Shown here: one piece after another, positions 46,701 to 58,700 of the stretch
How the letters are laid out: every line of letters begins with the position of its first letter
Numbering within the stretch: the stretch's first letter is position 1
Origin: Lepisosteus oculatus
Taxonomy: Eukaryota > Chordata > Actinopteri > Semionotiformes > Lepisosteidae
Assembly: GCF_040954835.1 (NCBI RefSeq)
Contig: NC_090703.1
Coordinates: 6,443,001-6,507,000, forward strand
Length of the DNA stretch: 64,000 nucleotides
Direction: 5' to 3'
Translations under genes and position numbers: made by a program
The notes under the pieces: model-generated
What the model was told of the DNA's origin: nothing
Databases searched by the model: none
The model's input: only the letters and a program-made list of their open reading frames with translations

Positions 46701-49700
46701 AATGACAGAGAAGCCAGCTGTTGACGTTGGTTATAGTTCTGCTAATCAAGATGTTAAACCGCAATGAATCATAATTAATGAAATTAAGAAGTTTGTGCAC
46801 AAGTAGTTTGTGAGAGCAACTTTTCGTTTCCCTACATATAGATTGGGGGGGGGGGACAGGAATTTCAGTAGCAGAAACTGAACTGGTGGACCTGGTTAAT
46901 GACTGTTTTCTTCGTTTGTCGAACACCTACAGCACGAACTGTGTGTATCAACCTGTCTTTTCAAATCTTCAGGACTGAGTGAGGCAAAGAGGTGAGAAAA
47001 CCATTAGGGAACTGGGAAAGTGTGGAGTGCCCTGAAGCAAACTTTGAAACTGTCGTTTCAGAAAAGCAGGCTTTGAAGGAAAGACATTTTAAGACCGGGA
47101 TATGATAGATGTGGAATCGGAGTATTCAGGGCAAGTCTAAAAAATGTTTCATTTATAGCGCAGAACAACTTAATCCCGAAATTGTCAATAAAACAAAATG
47201 CCGCTCAAATGAGTCAACATTCAGCCGAAACCAAAGTAAAGGAAAAGAAAGCACTCCATGAAGTGGTTAAAAACAGGATCTGGATAAAGAAAAGGAGTGC
47301 TATGAATCTGTCTGTCTCTCCGAACCTTAGTTTGTCAAACTTGAGAAGTGTAAGTAAGATGCCTTTTCAAATAAACAATAGATGGCTATGTGGGTCAAGA
47401 AAACTGCACTTCAGAAATGCACTTTTAATAGCCGATCGAATGATAGTCTTGGGGTAGAAAGATTTACCTGTTTCTGGAGACAGTTGCTGGCAGTGTTGTA
47501 GAAATATTGGGGGTGCCCAGACCCATGGTTGAGGCACGGTTTTTAGCAGGCAGTAGTCAATAACTCTTATAATAGTACTGTTTCCAGCAATTCACAATGC
47601 AGTCTGAAATAACTGCACAATGTCTACCTAGTCTTATGATCTCAAAGCTCAGCCACCAGCTTTGAGCTGATAAAAATCTCCCTTGCTTGAACGCTTCTGT
47701 AGATAATAGCTAGCGCTTAGTTTTTTTAGTTTTCTTGTTTTCTTTGTTGCTCAAAGAAAGTAAACAAATCTATATCTTCCAATTTACGATGTAAAAATGG
47801 TTTGAGTTTGAAGTTCTGGTCGATTTAAAAAGGTTTATAGATTAAGTCCTACTGAGAAGTATTCTGTAGAATGTCTTTTAGCGAGATGTTCACTGTGGGT
47901 GTTTTTTCTTAGCAGCTGATAGGGTAGCGCTCGTTAATGTTGGTTTGTTTTTTAGCAGTCCTTTTATGGCCTAGTGTTGCAGGACAAAACAAGACAAACC
48001 CAGCTGTGAAACCTCCGGAGGCTAGACTGCTTTCCGGCTGCAAGATTGTTTGGCTATTGAGTCCAGCACAGAGCAAGGGCTTGCTTTCGTTTAGAAATGA
48101 ATGATGGCTCGGAGTCTGATGTCTGTTCTGTACACGACTGCAGTGTTTCTCAACATTTTCCACAGCCCACGTTAACTAAATCGGGATGCTTCTCCCCTAC
48201 TTATGTCACCAGCCCGAGCACATCATTAATATGATCAATATCCAGATATATTGATTTACTATCGTCCTACTCCCCACCTCGCAACCTGTGTTTGTGTAAT
48301 TGTGGCCACCTGTCTGCTCCGAGTGACGGTGCCTTCTCCTGCTGTACCCCAAAGCTGTGGAATTCTATCCCTAAGAATATCAGTCACCTTGCCTGAGCAC
48401 TTTTCCCCCCTTTTATTTAACTGGTTCTGTCTCTGGTTTCCTACTGTCTTCCAAACCCTCCATGTCATTACCTCTTCATGCGGTGTCCTTGTTTCTTACT
48501 GTCAAGTGCTGTGAGAAGCCACTTCTAAACGAGTTTATTTTTATCAGAAGCGGAGCTTCTCTCTGTTTGACGTGTTCGACAGGAAGTCCATGGTCGGTTC
48601 TCACCGCCACACGTGGGGCTGGGGCTCAGCTGCTCTCGGACGTTCTCTGCTTTTGTTTTTCCTGTCCGTCAGACCTTCAAAGGCTGAACTTGCACCCCCA
48701 CACAACTCTCACGTGACTCATATCCGAGCGTGGCCCCTGTCCCGATTGTGGTGGTGCGCCACCGCCTTTCGGTCACTCCACGGCGCTCGTCTGCGGAAGT
48801 GAGATTGGGTTTCTTCATTTATTTCTCTCCTGCGTGACCTTTCCAGAATTCCTCGCCACACTGGGCAGTGTCTGGAGGCACGCGGGCTGCGAGGCACTGC
48901 GAAACTGCTGTCCTGCCCTTCCTTCTCTCCTGCAGCCTGGCTGGACTGGAATCGCTGGTTATGTTGAACAGCACTGGCTTTCAGCAGGCGTGGGGTCAAT
49001 AACTGTTCACACTGGCAACCTGTCTCAGTGACCGTGGGCTTTTCTCACTGGCCTCATTGTGTAGTGCTGCAGCTGTTGTGTGCCTCTCTCAGTGTCTGCG
49101 GTGTGGGGGTGACTGTGGGCCTAGCTCAAGTCCCGTCGTCCTGTCTTACACAAGCGAGAGGCGTCTCTTTCACCCTAATGGACAGCGCCCTCATTACAGG
49201 TGGGGGTTTGAGTGCGTAATTTGAATTTTCAGCAAGCTGTACCAGCACGTGCCTGTCCATCAGGTTTCATAGCCGAAAGTGTGAGGAAGACATTCAATCC
49301 AGAAGAGAACAATTGAGCACTTTAGTTTTTTTTGGGGGGGAACTCCACATTTGGCAGTCTTGGGTCTTCACTTTTTTTTTAAACTGTAGCCACGTTGATG
49401 CTTTCAAGGTTTTAAAGTCCTGCCTAAAGACATGAACAATTGCGAGGCTGTTGGAGATTCGTGTGTTGAAAGGATGCATTGTATCAGGAGGAACTACAGT
49501 ACAGCTGGGTTTGCTTCTAAATGAGCGACTTGCAGCCAGCTTGCCAGCTACTCTTAAGTGGCGTAAGCTGTAATTCTGGAACGTGATTGATCCTAATTGC
49601 TTCAGAGCTGGCTGTGGATGACGTTGCCAGTGCTCTCTGCTCTCCGTGTTGGTAGCTGCATGGGCAGAGCACAGTGGCGCTAAAGCCAGTGAGCTCCAGA

Positions 49701-52700
49701 TGTTTGTTCCAGGTATAGTATGTCGTCAGGTGAACCTGTGCGCTCTGTCACTCACAGTGAGTGATGCGCTGCCTTCTTCCCTCTAGACACGAGTGTCCTC
49801 TTTAAGCCCAGGCTGTGGGCTTATCTAGTGATGCACTGACGTGTGAAAAGTAAAACCACACAGGCCAATGTACACCAAAAGTGCGTAATGCGATATGCCC
49901 TTCCAGGAGATCAGAAGCTGTGCTGCGCTCCCGGACGGCTCTTGTAGTTGATGCCAAGGCTGCTCTACAGTGATGCTCGGCCTGCAAACTTCTGTCAGCG
50001 GCTCCTTCTCAGGTTTCCCCTCAGCCAATGGGGAACTTGTGCTCTCGTCCTCGTTTTCCCTCCCTGAGAGAGAGAGAGAGATCCACCTTGAAAAGTCCCT
50101 TGGCTGAAACTGTGCACCCCACCTGCAAGGGAAGAGGGGGCCGAGTGTCCTCTAATCTTGCTGACGGCAGCGCTAACAAACAGCAGAGGGTCTCGTTCTA
50201 TTTCGAACCCGGAAGTCTGAACGGCGAGCCCAGCTGGCGGTTGGTCCCGCAGCCCCACGTGGCCTGTCTGAGAGGTGGCAGTGGGGCACTGCCGATGGAG
50301 GGCTTGCAGGGCGAGCTGCTGCTTTCCCCGGTATTAATGATGCTTCCCTGTGCATCGTGAGAATTCAGCCTTTTTCCGCAGTGGAAGTGTGTGTGCTTGC
50401 TCTATTGATGTGGCTGTTTGCAGTCGGGGTTCTGCAGGTAATGTTACCAGGGATTGGAAATGGAGCCAACTGAGGTCTCATCCATTCCAGGTGTTAAATG
50501 ATGGGGGTGCTGGAATTTTCTACCTTGGGCCTTCACTTCTAGTTAATTTGTGAAAAATGCAGTCTTGGCTGCCTTGCGTTTTCTCCTTCATCGTAACTGG
50601 ATTTGCAGGAACCTGCGGCTCACAAGTCCTGAAATTGATCATCCTGCTGTGCAGTGGAAGTCTAATTTTGTTTCCCTGAAATTGCACTTGGGAGCATTTC
50701 TCATTTGAGAGCGTTTCATCTTGTGACTGCTGTAATAACCCATCCATTTCACTGGGTCTTCTTAGGAGGACACTTCTTGCACATATACATGCTGTTGGGC
50801 TTGCCTATAAACCAGGAAGGACCAGCTCTGGAGAGCCCGATATGTCTGTAGATTTTAATTCAAGCTCTTACTGACCTAAATCTGCTCGTTAGTGGACCAG
50901 TTGACCAACTTCACTGAGCTCTTCGGTTGTGCTGCTTTAACAAGACCTAGAAAATATACACTCAGTGGCCTACAGGACAGGATAGCCCAGTGAAATTTGT
51001 CTCCAAGCAAGCCTTAAAAAATTGTCGCAAAAGCAAACCATCCCTCGTTGGAAAGCTTAAAAAGACAGATGCTTGAGCTACTGAAGATGACAGAAGCCAG
51101 GGTGACTCAGGGTGACTTTCCTGTTCTCTTTTCTTCTGGGCTTCAGCCTCTCAGACGTGTTTATTAACGAGCTGTCTCTCACGGTGACGAAGAGGCTCTG
51201 TGCGCGTGCGGGGGTCCGGGCGGTGACGCTGGAGTGCGAATTTCTGACTCTGTTGCTTGTTTCCCCACAGAGCTGGCCAAGGTCTGCCAGGAGAGGGAGA
51301 ACCTGGGAATGCTGGTGTGGTCTCCTAACCAGAACCTCGCAGAAGCCAAGTGTGAGTTAACCGTTTCTTGCACCTGCCTGCCTACACGCCTGGATCCTCC
51401 TGAGCTGCACTGGGGATACGCTCTAGGGGGGAGCAGGGGGGGTGCTGAAAGGTTTTAAGTGTGGGATGTGTAAATTTTGCCGATGGTGTAAAGAAACGGA
51501 GCATTTTGGGAGTGCGAGGAGGGCCAGCTTTCTTAATTTTAAGAATTACACCATCAGCCTCTGAAGGTGTGTGGTGACGACACTTTGTGCTTGTGAGGTT
51601 TGTGCATCTGTGTTGGGAAAAATTAGTTTTAATACCTCTTTTGAAAGTCGGGAGATAACAACCTCCTCCGGTGTCTCTCCGTGCCAGGGAGACAGAGACG
51701 TCTCAGTGCTAGCCTGCAGCTTTACAGCCTGTTTGTATGCGAATCGGAAGCTTAAGTTAAACCCTTATTGTTAAAAGATTTGCCAGTACAATTGGCCAGC
51801 ACTTCTGTGTGTGCTCGAAGCGAGTACATGCTGCATGGGCCCATCGTGTTTTGTAGTGCTTCTGATGTTCTGAGAGCAGTCAAAATAACTCCCACGTGTC
51901 TCATAAGGGCCAGACTAAATTGCATTAGCCCAGAACACCCAATGAGGAAAGTTACCAAAACCTGCGCCTTTTATGTGTAGTATCCAGACCGAGTCGGCCC
52001 ACGCAGTTAACCAGCCCCAGTGAGCAGAGCCAGTGCACAGGCTTGGAGAGGGAGACCTCAAGCACATAAAGAGAGGGCCGTAAACCGGGTGAAGGAGGCA
52101 GGGGCCTGTCGCCCAGCCTGGGGACACAAGCTGTACGGGCTGCCGCTGGGAGCAGGGGTGTGCCTCGCCAGTCACATGGTTGCCTGCGCAGTAACCTGAC
52201 CTCAGGCCTGGCGCTTCGGAACAGCTGTCAGGGGGCTTCCTCCCTGCTGCAGCAGAGGGGGCAGGGAGGGGTAGTGTTCTGGCTCTGGTGCCCAGAAGGG
52301 GTTGGGGTTAAGGAAGGGGCTAGAGCAGGCAGCACTGGGGTGAAGGGTATAGGATTGGTGCACAGCTCGGGTCCTGGATCACCCTAGTGTCTCCAGGGTT
52401 TCCCTTGTACCTCAGCTGATCATCACCCAAAACGGGCCAGTTTAACACTTTCCAAAGGTGTGCAGTTTAAAGAGCCATGGAACCATGTTTCCCAGCCTGT
52501 TCCGATTTCCCACCGAGTCAGCACGCTTGACTAAATCTAAAAGCCCTGCAGTGCACCTCCCCCCTCCCCCGTACATCACTGGCACGAGCACGTTATGATA
52601 ACTTACCACCGCATGACTTGAAAATCACCCCCCACCAGACATGGCGGAGTAGGGGAATTTCACCAACTGAGAAATGCCGATCTGGCAAACTGCTTTCTCA

Positions 52701-55700
52701 AGACCCGGAGTTCAGCTTTAGAACTGAAGCTGAGGTTTGGGCCCAGGATTGGAGTTAACAGCAGCTTCACTTTTTTGCTTCAGGATCCCGCGTTAGCCTG
52801 CAAACTAGCTGCTCTCCAGTTAGCTGCTGGGGTTCAGGGGCTTTTCAGTGCGTCTTCTCCAGAGCCAAGCAGCGAATACGCTGTTCTCTGAACTGACCAC
52901 TAGAGGGCAGCCTTGTGCTGCTACTGCCATCTGCAGCTCCAGTCCTGTCGAGTCACCCTGACATGCTGGTTTTCATTCCAGCTGAGCTCTGTGATTTAAC
53001 TGGATCACGACTCGCCATGCTTCTCGACAGCATGAGGTAGCCTGCATAACCTGTCTGCACCTGGGCAGGGAAGGGTGGGGGGTGCTGGGGGTGTCCACAA
53101 CTGGACACGAGTGTGAAAACATGGACCTTGCACATTTTTTAAAATTTCTGTTGGACATTTTAAAGGTGAGCTTCTTTTGCTGGCTCATTGGGACATGCAT
53201 TTTGGTGTAAAACTAAAGGGCTTGGAGAGAGAGCCATTAAAGTCTATTTGCTGTGTTCTGAGGCGCTCTGGAAGTGCAGCTGTCTTGCCTGTCATGTGAT
53301 GTAGTAACCACCAGATGGCAGGTTTTCTCTGGGGACATGGAGGCCCTGCTGCTCAGCTGTATTCAGCCTTTGCTAAGTACTCAATCTGAGAGTGAAGTGG
53401 GATTGCGTGGAAGCTATGTTTTTCTCCTTTATTTTTAGACTGCTTTCACCATTTATATGTCCCCCCGTTTGGGGTCACCGATGCCCAATTGAATCAGCAG
53501 ACTTTTTCAAACCCTATACCGTCATTTTGTGAGGACTGTGGTGAGACCTGTACTGTTAGCTTTCAGGTACCCAGCGTTCCACGGGGTCATGGGTGATACG
53601 GCTTAAGATATCCAGGTCGTCTTGAGCTTGCCCACCCCCCCGGGGGTATGGTGTGCTTGTTAAACCCTGCCCCTGGCTGGCCAGCGAGCTGGCTGCATGC
53701 TTGTGCCTGCACAGGCTGTGCCTCCTGTGTCCCCCAGCTCGGTCGGCAGAGCCCTGCAAGCGAGAGGAGCCATGCAGCCCTTCCAGCCCATTGGCTAGCG
53801 GGCAGCTGATTGATCACGGTATCTCATCCAGCCGTAAGCCGGGATAACGGCTTCGACGGCGTGGCTGGGCAGCTCGTTCCACGCTCCCGCCACCCTTGGG
53901 GAAAAGCTTGAGCGCCTTCAGGGACGTGGACTTGGCAGGTGGTTCAGGGGAGTGGAGGCGAGGCGGCCGCCTGCTCTGAAACGTGCCGCAGCAGAGCGGG
54001 TCCTCTCTCGGGGAGGAGGGGGGCCCGCGCGGGGGGGGGCATCTCCCCTGGGCATGGTGCTGTCCCTCCGAGCTCCTCACCGAAACCCCAGTGCTGTGAG
54101 CCGCCAGGTGGGCGCTATACCGGTCCCTGGGTGAAACCGATGCGTGTGGGGAGTTCATAGTCACCGCCTGGTGGGGGAGAGAGAGCTGCAGGTCTGTCCT
54201 CTCTGTCAGGACGTAAAAAACTTTCTTCGAGGCAGTTTGTCTGGACAGTCGAAGGGCGCCCTCCGGCTGGGTTTTGAACTCCAGTGCAAAGCACGCTGCG
54301 TTTTTTTTAAGCATCGAGTAAACCTGGGTTTCACTTGCAAAGCTAAGCCTAAATGTGCCGTATTTTCTCTCCTTAAAACATACATTTGTAACTTAAATGC
54401 TTACAGATTTTGTCGGGAAAAGTTTTTTTTCCTTGTAAAAGCAAACAAACTCAGCTGAGCCCACGTTTACAAGGGAATGTCCTGTTTATTTAAATTAAAC
54501 CTAGCTCTAGAATGTCACATCTGCTCGTGAGCTTGAAAAAAAGCCGTCCCGAAAATAGGCGAGCAAGCGTCGAAGACCTGGGAGAGGCGTTCTTCTTTTT
54601 GCCGGTGGATGAAGATTTCAGTTGACGAGGTATCAAGGAGAAAATTGGGGGGGGAAATGCTACATAAATAGCTGAGAGAGCTTGCAAGCGACCAGAGACT
54701 GTGCATTTTAGTCGCCTTTCTCATCTGGTTTCAGATTTATTGTTCCAAGTCAGAATGCTGCTTTCTGAGGAATCCCAGCGAATAATCTTGAATCACATTT
54801 TTTCATCTCGCCCACGTCTTGGCATAAAAAAGCACCACTTTTATTCTCCATCATGAATTCTGCTTGTCCATATGTTACTGCTTGTTTCTCACCGTTCTCA
54901 TTTGTAACTATAAACTGTGCTATGGGTGATTTACCTTTTGTAGTTTTTGAGCCCCACACATGGCGAACACCCTACGATCTAAAAATTCTAGCGCACCGGA
55001 CTAGATGCTGTTGCCCTCTCTGAGATCTGTGGATATTTGGTATTGCCGGGCAGCTGAATTTCTGAGCTCTTTTAAACCAGCATCTTTAACTCCCATCAGC
55101 AATTTTGCAGGCTAACAGATTTGTAGTGCAACTCAAGCACGCACGCATGAGCATAAGCCCCTGTCATATCGTTCAAAAAAAAGACCTGGCTCATTCCCTT
55201 ATTATGCTTGATAAGTTATTGCCAAACTAGAGGACAGGTCGAAGAGCATTTTTGTTCTGTGCCATTGTGGGACAGTGAGCAGGGGATGCATTTTGTAGTT
55301 GAAAAGACCATTTTTTCTTTTAATCACCTATTTCAAAATAACAAATTCTCATTCCTTGGGAAGACCTGGAGAGAGACAGACACAGAAGGGCATTTATTGG
55401 AGTGATCTTACTTTAGAGTGCAGCAGCAGTGTGCCACCTGGCATTTAACCTCACAACCTTCCAGTCCAGAGCCTCTGACCACTGATGCTCATGTGCTGTT
55501 AATTAAAAAAAATAAGGAAAAAGCTTGGATCGGGGCTGATTTTCAGTGTCACTGGAGTGGCTGCTCTGTAGCGCGTGATTCACAGACTGTAGATGCCCAG
55601 AATCGGGTCATCTGTGAATGATTTAGCACCAGATTCCCCACAAATCTCCTGTTGCTCGCAAACAACACAGGCCTCACTGGAAAACTCTATGATCCACCCG

Positions 55701-58700
55701 TCCCTGACTCACAGAGCAGGCTTGTACAATGCCTGAGCAATCTCAAGGGAGTTTTGAGGGTGATAGCAGCCCGAGTTACTTTGGGCCGGGTTTGGACTTT
55801 TCCTTCCGGTCCCTGTGGGAATGGGGTTAGTCTAATCTGCGCAAACCCTTCAGTGCTGTACACGAGGCAGGCAGGGAGCCTGCAGTGTCTGGGAGGAAAT
55901 GGTGAATGTGTGGCCAGTGCAGCACAACTGCACTTGTTTCCTCTGCATGGTATTTGACTGGAGTTCCAAGATTTCAAGAAGTTCTCCAGAACCGGATCAC
56001 TTGGCTCTGACCCATTTTTTTCTCTGACTGGGAGATTGGTGACATTGAATGCTTTCAGGGGAACTTTCTCGTCTTCAAAGATGCTCAAGTCGAGCTTCTG
56101 TCTCTTTCTCATCAGGTACATCAGTGAGTGATCACCTGGCCTGGTGCCCACTGCGCGAGTCGGGTGACTGGAGGTGCCCCCCCCCCCAAAGCAATCTGTG
56201 GTACCTCGGATTTCTCTGCCTCATCGCTGTCCCAGCTTACAAATTGAATAACTATCCCCCCATCTCATATCGTTAGTTGAATCAAGTTGAAATGATTCAT
56301 CTTGCACCACTTTACATGTAGAAAAACCACCCGTTGGCGCAATCTATCGAAATTGATACCTTTGCTAGAATACTGTACATGTCATCGTGCTATGAGTTCC
56401 AGCAAGTGCATCGTCACGTTCCGAAAGCCTCTGTATCCTGGTAACCTGAAGCTGCTGGATTCCGATTCATTGACTCGGCTCCTTTTTACCATCAAAGGGG
56501 ATGCAGAAAAGGCCACCCTCTCCTCCCACTCCCCACGCTTTGAATTCTGTCGACAGCGCTGACTCAGCGCGCTGCCAGATTTCCTTTCTTGAAGCTCTCG
56601 GTGTGTGTGTGAATTACTCGTGCAGCTCAGATCTGTTGAATCGTCGATTCACCATCTTTCCAATCTTTGTATTTTCAGCTTTATCTGGCCAGAGGTTAAT
56701 TCATAGAAAGATCTGATTGGGTTGTTTTTAGCTGCTCATAATAGCCAGCAGGGCGTTTTTGCCACAGAAAGTCCCCTTGGTTGTCAATCTGTGCTGAGGT
56801 CTGTAATCTTCTTGATAAGTGACATAGTGTCCTGTGTGTTGCTCTGTCTATGATGAGTGCAGGGACTTCACAGCTCAGTTGTGCAGAGTAAACCACCTGA
56901 CTTATAGTTTGACACCTGACTGACGCTCAGTCTCTAAGTTCTCTGAACTCTTTGCTCTGTAAAGCCTTTGAGTTTTTTCGCAGGAAGTCTTTTCTCTCTG
57001 ACTCAAATGTCTGAATACCTTCTATATGATTTCTGCATTAGCACCTTTGCTATTTTATGTTCTCCCCCACATGCATTTAGCCTTCTCTTTAAATACCCCC
57101 ACTGGTGAAATGAGGGTAGAGCAGGGGTTTCCTCTGGCCCTTGAAGTGGAGACACTTGTCTTGTTCAGGGCTCGTAAAGAGTGAGTACTTTAGCTGTGGG
57201 ACAAGGGAGAAATTTGTTCAGTTAAGTGAGTTTAGATACCTATGATTTATGAAGTATGGAGTATACAGAGTAATGAAGTACGGAAGATTTGTTTCAAGCC
57301 AACTTCAATAAACATATCTGTTGCCATTAGGAATGCATCTGCCGACAGTCTCTTTTAATAAGAGACTTTAACCTGACAATCAAAGGCATGCAGGAGAGGG
57401 AATCGAGTAGTTATTGAAGGACTTGGTGATGCTAGAATTCAGGAGTGGAAGTGAGCTACGACACCAGGGTAAAATGCTGTTGAAAACCATGATCAAACAT
57501 TTCAGCTAGGTAAGATGTGGGAGTGCAGTCTGTACATGTGCAACTGACCTTGAGTGACGAGGTGTTCTGTATAGTATCTGCCTTTCCAGGGAGATATATG
57601 AAGCCTTAGCCCGAATAAGAAAGCAGTACAGGGCTCTTTCTGGGAACATTTGAAGTGTAGATCAAGTTTGTCATTATACTCATATACAGGTATATGGTAT
57701 AATGAAATGCTATTTAGCTAGCTCTCAGACGATACGTAGTACCAAAAAACAACAATACAATTGTATAATAAAAGAAAGACAGAGACAACAGGCAGTGTGC
57801 AAAACAACAACAGGCTACAGGTAATTTGCAAAACAACATCAGATGTGCAAAAACATGCATCAACAGAATGAAATAAAAGGATAGAAATTATGGGTAGTGA
57901 GCTTTTTGACATGTACGGTAGATTTCAATGTGTGTTTGAGTTTTTGGTAAGAATGAAGGCACTGTGAGGTTCGGATCATAGGTGAGAGTGAGAGAGGCTG
58001 GGAGTTTAATAGTTTGAAAGTGCTGGGGTAAAAACTGTCTCTGAGTCTGGTAGTCCGGGCCTGAATGCTCTGGTACTTTTTTCCAGGTGGTAGAGGATCA
58101 TACAGTCTGTAGCTGGGGTGTGTGGTCTTTGATGATGCTTAGAGCTTTCCTCAAGCACCGTCTGTCATAAATATCCTGTATAGATGGGAGGGCAACCTCG
58201 GTGATGGACTGGGCAGTTTTCACCACCCGCTGTAGGGCTTTGCGGTCAGCAGCACTGCAGTTGCCATACCACACTGTGATGCAACCTGTCAGATGGCCAT
58301 CTGGACACTTGTCCTGATCTAAGGAAGTTTTTTTTTTAATATCCTGCCCTCGTTTTGCATGTTGACTCTGGGTGATACAGCGCTTTTAGTCCTGCGAGAC
58401 TGAGCCAGAGTGCTCCTTGTTCAAGAGCTGGGTCTGCCGATTTGTAAGTAGTGAGACACTGCACTAGTGGGTTATTTCCACTGTGGTCAGAATGCTTGGT
58501 TGCTATTCAGTTTCTGAGACCAAACCGGTTTACTTTAGCATTTTTTGAATACAGGAAACTTAGATTTTTTTTCTGTTAGAACTGTAGACCTACATCAGAA
58601 ATAAGGAGAGAGAGAGAGAGGAAATGCACTCAGTGTTCTCTTTTTCGAAGTGTATTCCCCTGGGCTGGTTTGAAGGTGGGGGGGGGGACCGGCACTCACA

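Larger units (their letters stand above)
33380..51270 (+). other. RCOR1 intron 2, 17.9 kb
   Basis: The largest intron in the window. The left 1.5 kb is still CpG-containing and G-rich, continuing the promoter region. It carries a triplet-repeat run, a tRNA-like repeat, CR1-like fragments, a degraded LINE reverse transcriptase, an L2-like ORF2 end, a CpG-rich block at 46.0-46.3 kb, a CTCF-like core and an RE1-like site (listed separately). No other coding exon was seen. Confidence 0.85.

Noticed and set aside
54100-54120. CTCF-like CCGCCAGGTGGGCGCT
   Set aside because: One extra G in the core breaks the motif.
53814-54314. 166-codon minus-strand frame in RCOR1 intron 3
   Set aside because: It overlaps a CR1-like fragment in another frame and is Pro/Arg-rich low complexity.
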